64,000 nt of DNA, taken from the NCBI GenBank assembly GCA_036925085.1, contig JAUPFP010000022.1, positions 2,741,001-2,805,000 of the forward strand. Direction: 5' to 3'. Under the pieces are notes generated by a model. The model did no database searches. It was not told the origin of the DNA and saw only the letters and a list, made by a program, of their open reading frames with translations. Positions 20,285-31,632 of this stretch are shown here, in pieces. The translations under genes and the position numbers were made by a program. Every line of letters begins with the position of its first letter. Position 1 is the stretch's first letter. This DNA is from Brachycybe producta (taxonomy: Eukaryota > Arthropoda > Diplopoda > Playtdesmida > Andrognathidae).

Positions 20285-20565
20285 AAAAAAATATTGAAAG
20301 TTATTAGAAACTAGAAGAGTAGCTGAATCATTTAATACTATTTTCATGTTCACATCTTTCAAAATAAACTTTTTCTAAACAAAAATTTAAAGTTTATTTT
20401 AAAAGATATCAAAACATGAAAATGCTCTTAAGTGATTGAGCTGCTGCTAACCGTTCTAGTTTCTAAAACAATTTCAAGTTTCTCTTAATTTTGCTTCTTC
20501 TTGGAAGACAGAATAACCAATAGTTCAAAGGTCAGTTTACACTTTAAACCCACTTTAATAAGTTT
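20285..20565. repeat. Family D element copy
   Basis: TTAGAAACTAGAAGAGTAGC, TTATTTTAAAAGATATCAAA, ACCGTTCTAGTTTCTAAAAC and GACAGAATAACCAATAGTTC. Confidence 0.65.
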
Positions 20566-20874
20566 GTAATTTTATTTTTATTGGATTTGTTGTTTGTTGT
20601 TTGTTGTTCCTCCAGTTTATGATGTTTTTTGTTGCAATTTTCGATTTCCCCATGGTAACAACGTATCCTCCTCCACCCTAATATAATTATATTTACACAT
20701 TCTATGACTGTTACATTCCCATCTATGTTTTTTTGCTACTGACGCCCACTTTCCAGGGCTCATCATTGATCTACTTGTAAAGGTAGGGAAAATAACACTG
20801 AGGCCGCCTCACTAATTCCTTCACCTCCTTCTTCTCTATCCTCCTAATAGCGCAAATCATCCTCGCTTTGTGCC
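20566..20874. other. No gene recognised
   Basis: A slightly more GC-rich stretch with GTTTGTT repeats. A 36-codon minus frame around 20770-20885 (contains IEKKEVKELVRR) has no splice or start support. Confidence 0.4.
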
Positions 20875-21030
20875 ATAGCTGAGTGTGACCAATAGATGGC
20901 GCAAACTGTACTTAGAGCTTCAGTTACAATACGATTCAATGGACATGCAAACAAAATGAATGACATTTTTAAGGCAAGATGTCTTCCTTCAAGTTTCAAA
21001 ATGCAGATGATTCATCACTCACTTTTGGAG
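20875..21030 (+). repeat. Family K interspersed repeat, copy 1
   Basis: GAGTGTGACCAATAGATGGC, CAAACTGTACTTAGAGC and GGCAAGATGTCTTCCTTC match 26300-26465. Confidence 0.6.
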
Positions 21031-21034
21031 TTTT

Positions 21035-21560
21035 TTGAAATTTTCATTTTTTTTGACAATTTTTACTTTTTTGAATTTATGGGTTTTTATGGTCCTCGGA
21101 AATCTGTTGGGCCCTCCCTGAGTTCATTTCAGTGCTTTTCAGGGCATCTAGAAGACTTTCATTTCTTGCCATTTTTTGTAAATATTCATGGACTATATAG
21201 TCTTGGAATATTTATATAACTTCGAAAATTCATTGCATGTGAACCAGCAGAGCGGGAATGGAACTGTTGGAATCTCTAAAATTCCCAGAGATGTCTGGAA
21301 TTGCAGGGATGTCTTCAATACCAGTGTGCACTGCACGCTTCAAAAGTTACGCCGTTCAGAGTGGACGTAGTTGAAGTGTAACTATGGTTCTTCATGAAGT
21401 TTTAACTTTGAGAATTCTTTGCAGGTGATTTATGGGTTTTTACGGTCCTCGGAAGTCTGTTGGGTCCTCCTGAGTTCAATTCAGTACTTTTCAGAACATC
21501 TAGAAGACTTTCATTTTTTGCCATTCATTGAAAATATTCTTGGACATACCCCTAGCTCCA
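21035..21560 (+). repeat. Diverged tandem repeat encoding-like block (two units)
   Basis: TTATGGGTTTTTATGGTCCTC...TCTAGAAGACTTTCATTTCTT (21077-21165) recurs as TTATGGGTTTTTACGGTCCTC-type sequence at 21430-21520. In one frame both give a peptide with HLEDFHFLPF. A related reverse-strand array lies at 51640-52380. Open frames are short and the repeat also occurs elsewhere, so I treat it as repeat. Confidence 0.6.
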
Positions 21561-22140
21561 GTACTGATTATGCCTCATACTGGCACCTAGCTCTTCAAGT
21601 TGCTTCGAAAGCGCTTGAATGCTGAACACATGCAAATAACTCGTAGAAAACATCAATTGGATGCATTTCGAATGGAGGAATACCAGTCATTTTTCATCAT
21701 TTCTATTAGGCAATTTGCATAAATTACAAATTTTTCTTCTTATATACAGAATAAGCTCTGAATAAAAGGAATTCTGTGGTTGAATGTAACACATTACAAT
21801 TACCATGGGACAGCGAGAGTCTGAGTGAGGGTGGATGTGTGGGGGTGGGGGTGTGGACTGCGAGGGTCATCATCCTCTGTGATGATGATGATGATGATGC
21901 TGATGACCATGTTGTCCAAATGAGAATGAATGAATGAATATTGAGCTCAAGGGAGGAGAGAAAAAATAAGGAGGCGTTTTTTCACTTCTTTTATTTACTT
22001 GTGTCTTTATGTTTGTAACATAGTCAGTCAAAAGGGAAAATTAGTCATTATTTACATTGACTAGCCAATGTACAAATTCAACATTGCTTTAGGAAATCTG
22101 CACAGTCAGTAGCATATTTAAGACAATGTACAAAATTCCT
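21561..22140. other. No gene recognised; (GAT)n and GTGGGGG tract
   Basis: Holds a G-rich GTGGGGGTGGGGGTGTGG stretch at 21838-21855 and (GAT)n at 21880-21900. A minus-strand open frame runs here, considered and not adopted. Confidence 0.4.
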
Positions 22141-22143
22141 TAA

Positions 22144-22393
22144 AGAGGTAAACTGTGTTAAGTCACAAAATCTAAACTTTGCCAGAGGAGTCATTTGAAA
22201 TTTGTTCTCTTCATTGAAGGGAATAATAGGACTTAACATTGTATACCACCATCTAGCGGCCGATTTATAAAACTATGGACATAACGCTGTTTACCGCTGA
22301 CAGAACTTGACAAGCTGATTCATAGTACAAGTATGTCAAAATCGTGTTGTTTTTTAAATGGGACTTAACACAGTTTACCTCTGAAGCGCACTC
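22144..22393. mobile_element. Palindromic element with AGAGGTAAACTGTGTTAAGTC ends
   Basis: AGAGGTAAACTGTGTTAAGT is mirrored by ACTTAACACAGTTTACCTCT about 230 bp later. A second copy of one end lies at 35420-35455. Short centre with ATCTAGCGGCCG. Confidence 0.6.
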
Positions 22394-22449
22394 AGATGGT
22401 GTAACTGAATCTCATAAGATGTTTCAGGAACAGCTGATTTTGAAGTTTC

Positions 22450-23010
22450 TGCGTTTTAAGACTAAGAAATTGAAAGTCTTTTTAGAAACTAGAAGGGTAG
22501 CTCAATCTCTTAAGGGTATTTAGATAAAAAATTAAGAAATGATTGTTTGTCTTCTTAAAGTTGTGCCATTTACAAACGTTGATAAAACGTTTATTTTAAA
22601 AGATATCATAAACATGAAAATACCATTAAATGATTGAGCTACCCTTCTAGTTTCTAAAACACATTCAAGTTTCTCTGAATTTTGTTTCTTTAAAGACAAA
22701 AATAATCGAAAGTTAGCAGAGCGTTTTCACGTTAAAACTTGCATAAGAATTTCCATGTTGATATATTTTAAAATAAACTTTTTATGGCACTTCGGAAATT
22801 TTTTTTTAGTAAATTTTGAATTTTATCAGACGATTTTTGTTTTTCTCTTAATTTAAATATGAAAAATTTGAAATTGTCATAAAAAAATTTATTTTAAAAT
22901 ATATCATCAACATGAAAAATCTTCTCAAATGATTCCAAGTACTTACTCTTCTAGTTTTCTAAAAATATTTTCAATTTCTTCTTTAATTTGTTTGCTTCTG
23001 AAATTGCATC
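22450..23010. repeat. Two overlapping family D copies
   Basis: First: TTAGAAACTAGAAGGGTAGC ... ACCCTTCTAGTTTCTAAAAC ... GTTTTCACGTTAAAAC. Second: TTTCCATGTTGATATATTTT ... TTATTTTAAAATATATCATC ... ACTCTTCTAGTTTTC. Confidence 0.6.
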
Positions 23011-23640
23011 GAGAATAAAATTCAACAATTTTAATTATAATTTTCATTTGCATATTTTTTGTTGTAAAAATGGCTGCTAATAAAAAAAAAACACTCCTCG
23101 GGCTAATTTTATATACATATATTGACTAGTCAATGTATATAATGACTGATTTTTCACTTTGTTTTTAGAAAATATGTTTGTGATAATGTGTATGTTTGGA
23201 TGTGTAGAGGAGGGGGTGGGTGAGAATGATGATGATGATGATGGGTGTTGTTGTTATTATTGAAGGCGGCGGCCCCTCTAGTATTTTTTTTCTTCTTCAC
23301 TTTACCGATTTCGGTTCCTATTTTAATGATACGAATCGATTTTCACCCTCCAACGACTTCTTTTGCCTTTTTATTTTTTGATTGGTTTAGGTGGAAAGTA
23401 AAAAAGTTTTGATCGTTATCACGCAATTTTTTTTTTCTTCACTTCTGTTCGTTGTTTCGTCGCGCCTTTTTTTATATAAATAAAATCTAGAAATGAGGTT
23501 TTGCGTTAGATACTAGATAGGACACAAATAGGATTTCGATCTTGCTTTTTTTTAGATCTGTATTTTTTCCCATTTGAGTAAGAGATTAGGGGTGAACTGC
23601 GGTGGAGTGGGCCGCAGGAGGTTTGTAGGGCGCATCTTGG

Positions 23641-23850
23641 ACAGGCAATTAGAAATCGGGATAAACAGAAGTTGGCTCCGCCCTTTTTATGACGACTGGC
23701 AGCATCTAATTGGTTTGTTGTGTGGTTCGACGTTGAAAAGGGCGGAACATATGTGACGTCAGACTACATAACCAACCAATTAAAAGTTGCCGGTTGTCAT
23801 AAAAAGGGCGCGGAGCCAACTTCTGTTTATCCCGATTTCTAATTGCCTGT
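23641..23850 (+). mobile_element. Family A MITE, copy 7, with exact 9-bp target duplication
   Basis: GCATCTTGG occurs at 23632-23640 and 23851-23859. ACAGGCAATTAGAAATCGGG / CCCGATTTCTAATTGCCTGT termini are perfect inverses. TGACGTCA intact. It sits in a GC-richer repeat (GGCGCA words, 23590-23940). Confidence 0.95.
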
Positions 23851-23964
23851 GCATCTTGGAGGGGCAAAGGTGGCGCACTGTTTTAAGCAGCAGAGGGCGG
23901 CAGGGAGGCGCAATATTTTTTGTGGCGCCATCATTTTTACCTCCTATGAAGAACAAAGGTGGGT

Positions 23965-24348
23965 TTAAGGTGTAAACGCCCTTCGAACTCTTGATTATTC
24001 TGTCTTTTAGAAGCTAAATTATGAGAAACTTGAATGTGTTTTAGAAACTAGAAAGGTAACTCAATCATTTAATGGTATTTTCATGTTGATATCTTTTAAA
24101 ATAAACTTTTTATTTAAGTTTGAAAAAAATGACCCAATTTTAAGTGAATAATATTTTTTAAATTTTTTGACTACAAAAAATGTTATTTTTTCAAAAAAAA
24201 TATCAACATGAAAATTTCCTTAAGTGTTTCAACTACTCTTCTAGTTTCTAAAACGCATCCAAGTTACTGTTATTTTACACCTAAATGACAGAACAATCAT
24301 GAGTTCGATAGGCTTTTTACAGCTTAAAACCACCTTAACAACCACTTT
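23965..24348. repeat. Family D element copy, nearly full
   Basis: Starts GTTTAAGGTGTAAACGCCC and TCTTGATTATTCTGTC, ends with a GCTTAAAACCACC / TTAA boundary. Both arms carry the GAAACTAGAAAGG / CTCTTCTAGTTTC motif. Confidence 0.7.
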
Positions 24349-24369
24349 TAAGGTTCAAACGTGTAAACT

Positions 24370-24905
24370 TCAATGACACGCACGCACGAAAAACGAAGAC
24401 AGACTTGCGAAACAGGAATTCAGACACACGAAACAGGGAGAAACACACACGAAATAAGAAATACACACGAAAAAATAAGGCAGACACACGAAATAAGAAA
24501 ACAGGCACACGAAAAAGGAAGAAAGACGCACAGAAAAGAAACACACACACGAAAAAGGAACTCACGCACGAGAAAAGGAAGAAATAACACAGTGAAAGGG
24601 ATGTTACACAGATACACGCATGAAATAAAACATACACACGAAAAAAATAAGGCAGACACACGAAACAGAGAGAGACACGCACGAAATAGGAAGACAGACA
24701 CACGAAAAAGGAAGAAAGACACACAGAAAAGAAACACACACACGAAAAAGGAGCTCACGCACGAAAAAAGGGGGGAAATAACACAGAGAAAGGGAGGGAG
24801 GACAGATAAAAACACACAGATTTAAAAGATTTATAAAACACACATAAAATAGGCAGAAAAAATACGCAGAAATGACACGCACGCACGCACGCACACCAGA
24901 AGAAC
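24370..24905 (+). repeat. Degenerate ACACACGAAA-type tandem repeat
   Basis: Irregular ~14-bp units (ACACACGAAATAAGAA, CACGAAAAAGGAAG). A larger ~225-bp duplication is visible (24505-24590 against 24700-24785). Lack of stops gives 100-150-codon frames on both strands made of Thr-His-Glu-Lys or Phe/Cys/Val strings; these are not genes. Confidence 0.8.
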
Positions 24906-25795
24906 ACGCACACACCTTTGAAAGAAAGAACATTCATGAATCCAATTTGCGTTTTCGGAATGTGTTCTCTCTTATTTATGTCTATGTGTGTATATAAATG
25001 TATTATGGGTTGTGTTGTTATTTGAGTATTTTCTGATTCCTTTTCATGAAAATCAATGCGGGGAAATTCATTGGTTTGTCCACGCAACCATCTCGTTAGG
25101 TGAAATGATGTCTTAATCAAATTTGTACGTTCGCAATCATTCTACTCTAGAAAGACACACACACAAAATAGATGAATGTACCTTTTTTCCCCAACCAAAC
25201 ATTTCAAATAATAGGGTGTGTTTTTTTACCAATTTACACATTTTCTAAATTTTGACATTGCCACAATTTGTTTTTTCTTCATTCAAATCTGGAAGAAATC
25301 TCTAAAAAAAATAAATTTGAAGTTTTGTTTTGAAAACTAGAATGGTAAAAACGAAGATGCATTAATTATATATTTTTCGCGATAAAAAAATAAGTTTTAT
25401 GACTTTTTTTAAATTTGTCTTTTATGTTTTCAAACTGGCGTAATTTTTTAAAATGTAAAATGATTATTGGCCCTCATGAGATTGGCCAATGGTTGATAAT
25501 GGTTTCTAATCTGAATTGAACCACCTGAATTGAAATGGTGATTACTTTGATTTCTCAAAGGAAGAGAGAGAGAGGTAGGTGTTGATGAAAGAAAATAATA
25601 ATAATGACTAACTCTTTTGTGTTTTTTTGGACAATGGACAACAACTACCTTTGTGTTACAACATCATTTATTTTTCCTTTGTCACCATTTTTTTTTTCAT
25701 TATTTACTTTCACATTTTAGTTTTCTGAAAGAAAGTGAAAGAGAAAATCATTTAGTATTAGCAAGATATAAACATACAGGTAGCCCAACTTAGAA
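24906..25795. other. No gene recognised
   Basis: AT-rich; a D-like word (TTTTGAAAACTAGAATGGTA) at 25326 suggests a decayed family D arm around 25320-25460. Confidence 0.45.
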
Positions 25796-25901
25796 CGCAG
25801 CCTATGGAGCATTCCGTGCTAATTTTGTGTAGCTAATAGACGGCGCCACCTCTACTTAGAGCTAAATTTCTACTCACACCAATATAAATATATAGAGCTA
25901 A

Positions 25902-26279
25902 AGGTAGGTTTATACTCAAAACTTTGCTAAGATTTGCAAGCTTTCAAGCTCCTAAAAACGAGCTCCCCAAAGCTTAGCTTGTTCATACAAACAATGTGTT
26001 CTTGCAAGGTTTACGTCTAACCTTTATACCCTGCTATAAAAACAGATATACAAAACATTAGAACCCTTCTCCTTCTGGAAGAAAAAAGGTGTGACTTGTT
26101 CACCCCATTTGTGTATCTGTTTCATGATTGGTGCTTTGATTTGCTAAGCTTTGAAAAGTTGAACAATTTCAAAGCTAGCTTCATTGCTCTGGAGAAGACA
26201 AAAATCTGAAGCTCTGACGTCATTTTTGAAGCTTCGTAGGCTGTTTTGCCACTTAGCAAGGAAAGTATAAACCAAGCCT
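25902..26279. mobile_element. ~378-bp inverted-repeat element
   Basis: AGGTAGGTTTATACTC...CTTTGCTAAG is mirrored by CTTAGCAAGGAAAGTATAAA...CCAAGCCT. The interior has further AGCTT palindromes. GAGCT occurs on both flanks, perhaps a duplication remnant. Confidence 0.6.
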
Positions 26280-26299
26280 GAGAGCTCTTTCTGTGAAGC

Positions 26300-26465
26300 A
26301 TTTCATGCCTAAAGTGAGTGTGACCGACAGATGGCGCAAACTGTACTTAGTGACTCAGTTATAATAGGGTTCAGAAGGTACAGGCCTAAAAAATGGATAA
26401 ACCTTTTAAGCAAGATGTCTTCCTTCTAGCTTCAAAAAGCAGATTTTTCTTCACTAATTTTTGGC
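26300..26465 (+). repeat. Family K interspersed repeat, copy 2
   Basis: GAGTGTGACCGACAGATGGC, CAAACTGTACTTAGTG and AGCAAGATGTCTTCCTTC as at 20875. Another partial copy may lie at 25795-25870. Confidence 0.6.
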
Positions 26466-26469
26466 TTTA

Positions 26470-27240
26470 CTTTTATAAATGTATCTTAAGTTACACCATG
26501 CAAACAAGGGATCTTGTAAAAGAGATTCAAGCTCATTTACAGATCTGATATCTGACGTTTCAGATCTGTTATTCCAGATCTCATCACTCACCCACATGAT
26601 TATTTTGTCTCTTAACATGGGAGTGGAGTTACCTGTATGTATACGTATATTTGTTGAGTAATGGATGATATTTTTTCCATTCATGTAATAGAGAGAGAGA
26701 GAGACGGACCACCTAGGCCTACTTAATAATGTTCTTCTCAAAACTGAGGTGTCTAGAAATTTGGTGCAGTCAGCAACATTACAAACACAATTGAGACAGA
26801 CTTTTTTTTTCAGTAGAAAAGAATGAAGAAGAGTAGAAGGAGCTTTTTTTTCAGGAAAAGGGGGTGGTGGGGTTGGGAGGTAGGTTTGAAAATTAATAAT
26901 ATTTTATAATCCTGAATGTGTTTGTGTGTATGTCAATATGTGCAACAAACAATCCATCATTTTGAGACTGTGAAATTTTTCTTTTTCGTCACACGTATTG
27001 CACTATAGGCCTATAGGCCTATATAGACCTATATAGGCCTACATATATATATATATACAATGTATATGCAGATTTATATTGTGTTGACTTCACATACCTT
27101 TATCTCAAGATTAATTTTCTTCTCTTTTACTACCGGCTTTTTTATTTTCCGCTTTTTTTTGACAATCTCTCAAAGGATTTTAACTTTATTTACGAAGATG
27201 GAGGTGGTTTTTAAGACACAGAAAGAGAGGGAGTTTTTTT
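26470..27240. other. No gene recognised
   Basis: Contains TAGGCCTATA repeats at 27005-27045 and a short TATATA run. A 95-codon minus frame has no support. Confidence 0.45.
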
Positions 27241-27244
27241 TGTT

Positions 27245-27407
27245 GTTTTGCATTGGAGACACTGTTTGGCGTTACGCACATAAACAAAGAGAACACACGC
27301 ATATACATTAGGATACCATATGATAGATAGAGAGAGAGTGAGAGAGAGAGAGGGAGGGAGAGTGTGAGATAGAGTGAGCGAGAGAGAGAGAGAGAGAGGG
27401 AGAGAGC

Positions 27408-27438
<31 letters not shown>

Positions 27439-27625
27439 GGGAATGGAAGGAGAGATAGAGAAGGAGTTTTGTTTTGCATTGAAGGTATTGTTTGGCGTTA
27501 CGCACAAAGAGAACACACGCTTATGCATAAAGATAACATAGTACAGAGAGAGAAAGAGACGGAGAGTTTTGTTTTGCATTGGAGACACTGGCGTTACGCA
27601 CATGCATAATGAGAACACACATGTG
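27245..27625. repeat. GA tracts with three copies of a ~55-bp unit
   Basis: GTTTTGCATTG...GGCGTTACGCACA...AGAACACACGC occurs at 27245-27303, 27470-27523 and 27567-27624. GA-rich tracts (27330-27440, 27545-27565) separate the units. The long minus-strand Ser/Leu frames are artefacts of GA. Confidence 0.75.
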
Positions 27626-27757
27626 CAGAAAAATAAAATAGTACACACACACACATATATATATATATATAAAAGTGGTAGAAAACACACATTCTAATTA
27701 AATATACAGAACACGCATACACACAGAAGAGATACAAATTACGCACATACTAATTAA

Positions 27758-28325
27758 CAGGGCAAGGAGGTTCATGCACTTAAAAGCAACAAAATATGCA
27801 TTTATTCATGCAACAAAAACAACTAAATATGCACTGTAAACAAATCTTATTCAATATTTCACCTATGAAAATTGAAGAAAAAGGCAAACAAGCAACATTT
27901 TTAAATTTTTAAATTCAAAACTTCATCGACTTTTTGTCAAAAAAACTTTAATATTTAGAAAAATTTCTCTCAGCATCAAAGGATGTATGTACGAGGAGGA
28001 GTGCAAGTGGTTCAGAGTATCATTTGTATCAAGTTCATCGTTAATTTAATTTATAAGATGAACCTCATTCTATGTTCCTCCCTTATAAACAGTATATTTC
28101 CACAATTTTCATGAAGTCAGAAAAGTTCTGAGACCTATTTTTTTTTTGCCAATTTTGTCAAAATATGCATGCTTTGAAAAAAAAAACGACAAAATATGCA
28201 AAAACATGCATTATAAAATTCATATATTTAGCTTTAGCATGATAGGAATCATGTTCCTATCTCATTTAGCATGAATTCTGAGCCAAAATACTAAACATGC
28301 ATTTTGCATGAACCTCCTTGCCCTG
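27758..28325. mobile_element. 568-bp hAT-like non-autonomous element with exact 8-bp duplication
   Basis: CTAATTAA flanks both sides (27750-27757, 28326-28333). The ends CAGGGCAAGGAGGTTCATGC and GCATGAACCTCCTTGCCCTG are perfect 20-bp inverses, with the CAGGG start common in hAT elements. The interior is AT-rich with many AATATGCA/TGCATTT words and no transposase frame. Confidence 0.9.
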
Positions 28326-28679
28326 CTAATTAAATATGTAGAACTTAAAAGATACGCACATAAAACAGATATAACACGCACTCATAAAAGAGGTAAAAAG
28401 CACACCCATTCTAATTAAAGAGATAGAACACACATAAAACAGATAGAACACACATAAAACAGATAGAACACACACACACACACCTAAAAGGAGTACAAAC
28501 ACACATTGAAGTGTGGTTTATGGTGAGCCTGAATGGGGAGTTTAGACTTTCAAACACTTGATTACAATTATGTACAAACTTCACTTAAATAGAACTGAGA
28601 AGAAAGATTTAATGATTAAGATAAACTACATTCGCCCTGAGATTCCATCTCAACACAAAAAAGAGTTATGAATTATTAT

Positions 28680-28999
28680 TAGGGATCGGATTTTTATGCA
28701 AAATATCAAGCAAACTGTTTTCTCAGTTTGTGGCCCAAGTGCAAATATTGTGAAGTAATCATCATAGAATAACTGCAGTTATGCTTTTTCTAATCAAAAA
28801 ATGCTCGTTAGAGGCTAGATGTCTAGTTATTATCAGTTGTTAACTAGAAAGTTATAGCCTCTAATCAGTATTTTTTCGATTAAAAACAATGTAATTGTTG
28901 TTGGTCGATCTAAAGGCGAGATTGTTACTTCACAATTGGCACTTGGGCCACAAATTGAGAAACATTCCGGTTGATAATTGCATAAAAATCCGAGCCCTA
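28680..28999. mobile_element. Family E hAT-like element, copy 2
   Basis: TAGGGATCGGATTTTTATGC / GCATAAAAATCCGAGCCCTA ends. Flanks ATTATTAT and GTTATTAT match 7 of 8. Inner CGTTAGAGGCTAGATGTCTAG and its inverse form a second symmetric centre. Confidence 0.85.
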
Positions 29000-29009
29000 G
29001 TTATTATTC

Positions 29010-29430
29010 ATCATTTATTCTTCTCATGGAAAAGGTCTATTCTAGTCTCTAAAGTTTGGCTTAACTTTTTTTTTGTAATCATCGAAGTTTATTTTTTTTT
29101 TGTGTTGAAAAAATTGAGAAAAAAAAAACAAATTAATGAAAAAGTGATTAAATATTTTTTCTCTCAATTTATCTTCTTTTTGGTTGACATTTTTTGATGT
29201 CAATTGCATGATTTAAGATTGTAATAATGAGAAAATTTTATTTCTCACCGGAGACATCCATTTTCAATCTCTTTTTTTTCATTTTTCTTGTTTTGCGTTT
29301 ATATTATCATCATGATGATGATGATTAAGTGATTTAAACGAGTTTCTAAACAATTAACATTGTTTATGAATTATGATGTGAAAGTGAATCATTTTATTTT
29401 TCATTATTGATGGAGTATTAGAAATGAACC
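29010..29430. other. No gene recognised
   Basis: AT-rich with a (GAT)n-like ATCATCATGATGATGATGAT palindrome near 29305-29325. Confidence 0.45.
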
Positions 29431-29436
29431 GGATAT

Positions 29437-30290
29437 AGATATTTGCCCTGTAGACACTTGCCCTAAAGCCATTTACCCTAATGCCAATTTTCCTATAGTA
29501 ATAATTGCCCTAAATTCACTTGCCCTAAAACAATTTGCTCTAAAAGGACATTTGCCCTAAAACCACTTTTTTCTCTCATCTCTTTTCATGTGGTTTAATG
29601 CCTTTTGTTTTTAGAGCAAATGTCTCTTTAGGGCAAATATTTTAAGTACAAGTGTCTATAGGGTAAATGTTTCTTTAGGGCAAATGGTTTTAGGGCAAAT
29701 ATTTTTAGGACAAGTATCTATAGGGTAAATGTTTCTTTAGGGCAAATGGTTTTAGGGCAAATGTTTCTAGGGCAAATATTTTTAGTACAGGTGTCTATAG
29801 GACAAATGTTTCTTTAGGGCAAATATTTTTAGGACAAGTGTCTGTAAGGTAAATGTTTTTTAGGGCAAATGTCTCTTTAGGGCAAATATTTTTAGGACAA
29901 GTGTCTATAGGGTAAATGTTTATTTAGGGCAAATGGTTTTAGGGCAAATGTCTCTAAGGCAAATCTTTTTAGTACAGGTGTCTATAGGACAAATGTTTCT
30001 TTAGGGCAAATGTCTCTTTAGGGCAAATATTTTTAGGACAAGTGTCTGTAAGGTAAATGTTTTTAGGGCAAATGGTTTTAGGGCAAATATTTTTAGGACA
30101 AGTGTCTATAGGGTAAATGTTTCTTTAGGACAAATGTTTCTTTAGGGCAAATGTCTCTTTAGGGCAAATATTTTTAGGATAAGTGTCTGTAGGACAAATG
30201 TTTCTTTAGGGCAAATGTCTCTTTAGGGTAAATGTCTTTTTAGGGCAACTGTCTGTAAGGCAAGTAAGTGTCTTTAGGGTAAATGGCACA
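29437..30290. repeat. Inverted minisatellite built on TTTAGGGCAAAT
   Basis: The left part (29437-29575) repeats TTGCCCTAAA-type words. After a ~50-bp spacer the array continues in the opposite orientation (TTTAGGGCAAATGTCTC, TATTTTTAGGACAAGTGTC) for about 680 bp. A higher-order unit of roughly 150-170 bp (TAGGGTAAATGTTTC ... AGGACAAGTGTCTGTAAGG) is visible. The outer edge TTGCCCTGTAGACAC / GTGTCTTTAGGG is inverse. Confidence 0.8.
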
Positions 30291-30604
30291 CACCTGAAAC
30301 TAAGTTACCGCCTGAAATTAGGCAATCACTGCAAGCATCTTATGAATAATTTTTTTTGTTTGAAAAATACGCTTTCTTTTGTCGTTGTTCTTACTTTAGG
30401 TTTGACTGAGAATTTTCCTTTTGTTTTCTTTCAGGTATTTTCATGTATGTAAAGCAGGAGAGTGAGTGATGTTTTGAATATGAAATGAATTTCTGTTTTC
30501 TTCACGGTTTTTTTATTCTAAAGGTAGGAAGGACCCTATATATATAATATAGTAAGTGTTTTTATCTATCGACATTTTTCATTCATATTTATGATATTCT
30601 TTAA

Positions 30605-31020
30605 AAGGTGGCTTGATAGATATTTATTTTGTTTTTGTCCCTCTGGACGGCGTCACTGCAGCGGCTAATGCTAAGCTCCATAGACATTTTTTTTTTGCGA
30701 AATTTGGACGCAAAAACGTTAAACGAACGGCTTCTTTTTTTTTAGAAACAACATTACGAAAAAAAATTCAAATTGTTTTCAAAACTAGAAATGGTAAAAA
30801 ATTATTGTTAAAAGTTTTTTCATTGGAAATATCTTAGAAAATAAAACATTTTATAGTTCAGTTTGAAAATGACCCGTTTTAAGGATTATTTTCATTGAAA
30901 TTTCATTTTTCAGAACTGTTAGAAAAAGTTTATTTTGAAAGATATCATCATCATGAAGAAAAAAAACTTTTAACATTATCATAAACTATTCTAGTTTTTA
31001 AAACACTTTCTAAATACAAG
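30605..31020. repeat. Family D variant copy
   Basis: TTTTCAAAACTAGAAATGG, TTTATAGTTCAGTTTGAAAA, TTATTTTGAAAGATATCATC and ACTATTCTAGTTTTTAAAAC. Confidence 0.6.
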
Positions 31021-31424
31021 CAGCATAAAATTAATTAAAGACATAAGTTAATTAGCATTATTAATTAAATATTTGAATTGAAATGAAGTGCATTTTTTAT
31101 AGAAAATTTGGCTGTTAAATTAAAATTCAATATTGATTCTTCAGATTTTTTTAAAAAAAAATGAAGTTAAAATTTTATTTACATAAAAAATTATGTAAAA
31201 ATATTTTTGGGATAATTGAGGGAAAGGAGATGGAAAATATGGAAGAAAAGGGATGAAGAAATTTGGAGGAGATCTGAAAGAGGGGGAGATGAAAAAAAGG
31301 GAAGAAAGATTGGAAATTTTTGGAGAAAAGACTGTTTGGTAAGGTGGTAAGATGGGGGATGATGGGAAATAAAAATGGGAAATTGGGGGAGAAAAGGGGT
31401 TTTGAAATTTATGTAAGAAAGTAG
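31021..31424. other. No gene recognised; purine-rich
   Basis: 31190-31400 is strongly A/G-rich (GGGGGAGATGAAAAAAAGGG and similar). No frame of interest. Confidence 0.45.
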
Positions 31425-31632
31425 ACAGGCAGTTAGAAATCGAAGAGAACTTCAGTTGGCTCCGCCCTTTTTTATGACGATCGGCAACTTCTAAATTGGT
31501 TGGTTATGTAGTCTGACGTCACATGCTCCGCCCTTTTCAACGTCGAACCACACAACAAACCAATTAGAAGTTGTCATTCGTCATAACAAGGGCGGAGCCA
31601 ACTGAAGTTCTCCCCGATTTCTAACTGCCTGT
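31425..31632 (-). mobile_element. Family A MITE, copy 8
   Basis: ACAGGCAGTTAGAAATCGAA / CCCCGATTTCTAACTGCCTGT; TGACGTCA intact. It lies inside the purine-rich stretch; no clear duplication. Confidence 0.9.

Noticed and set aside
20896..21219. 107-codon plus-strand frame
   Set aside because: Starts in family K and ends in a diverged tandem repeat also found at 51.6-52.4 kb; kept only as a repeat observation.
21730..21950. Minus-strand open frame of ~60-70 codons after a pyrimidine-rich AG (near 21950)
   Set aside because: The acceptor looks fair (TCTCTCCTCCCTTGAG), but the peptide is Ser/Pro/Thr-rich from GAT and GTGGGG repeats, with no donor or partner exon found.
24335..25120. Several 100-150-codon frames on both strands (Thr-His-Glu-Lys strings and their reverse)
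   Set aside because: They follow a degenerate ACACACGAAA repeat; frames exist on both strands simply because the repeat lacks stops.
30400..30475. Strong acceptor-like CCTTTTGTTTTCTTTCAG with short open frame
   Set aside because: The frame closes within about 11 codons and no upstream exon or nearby poly(A) signal was seen.
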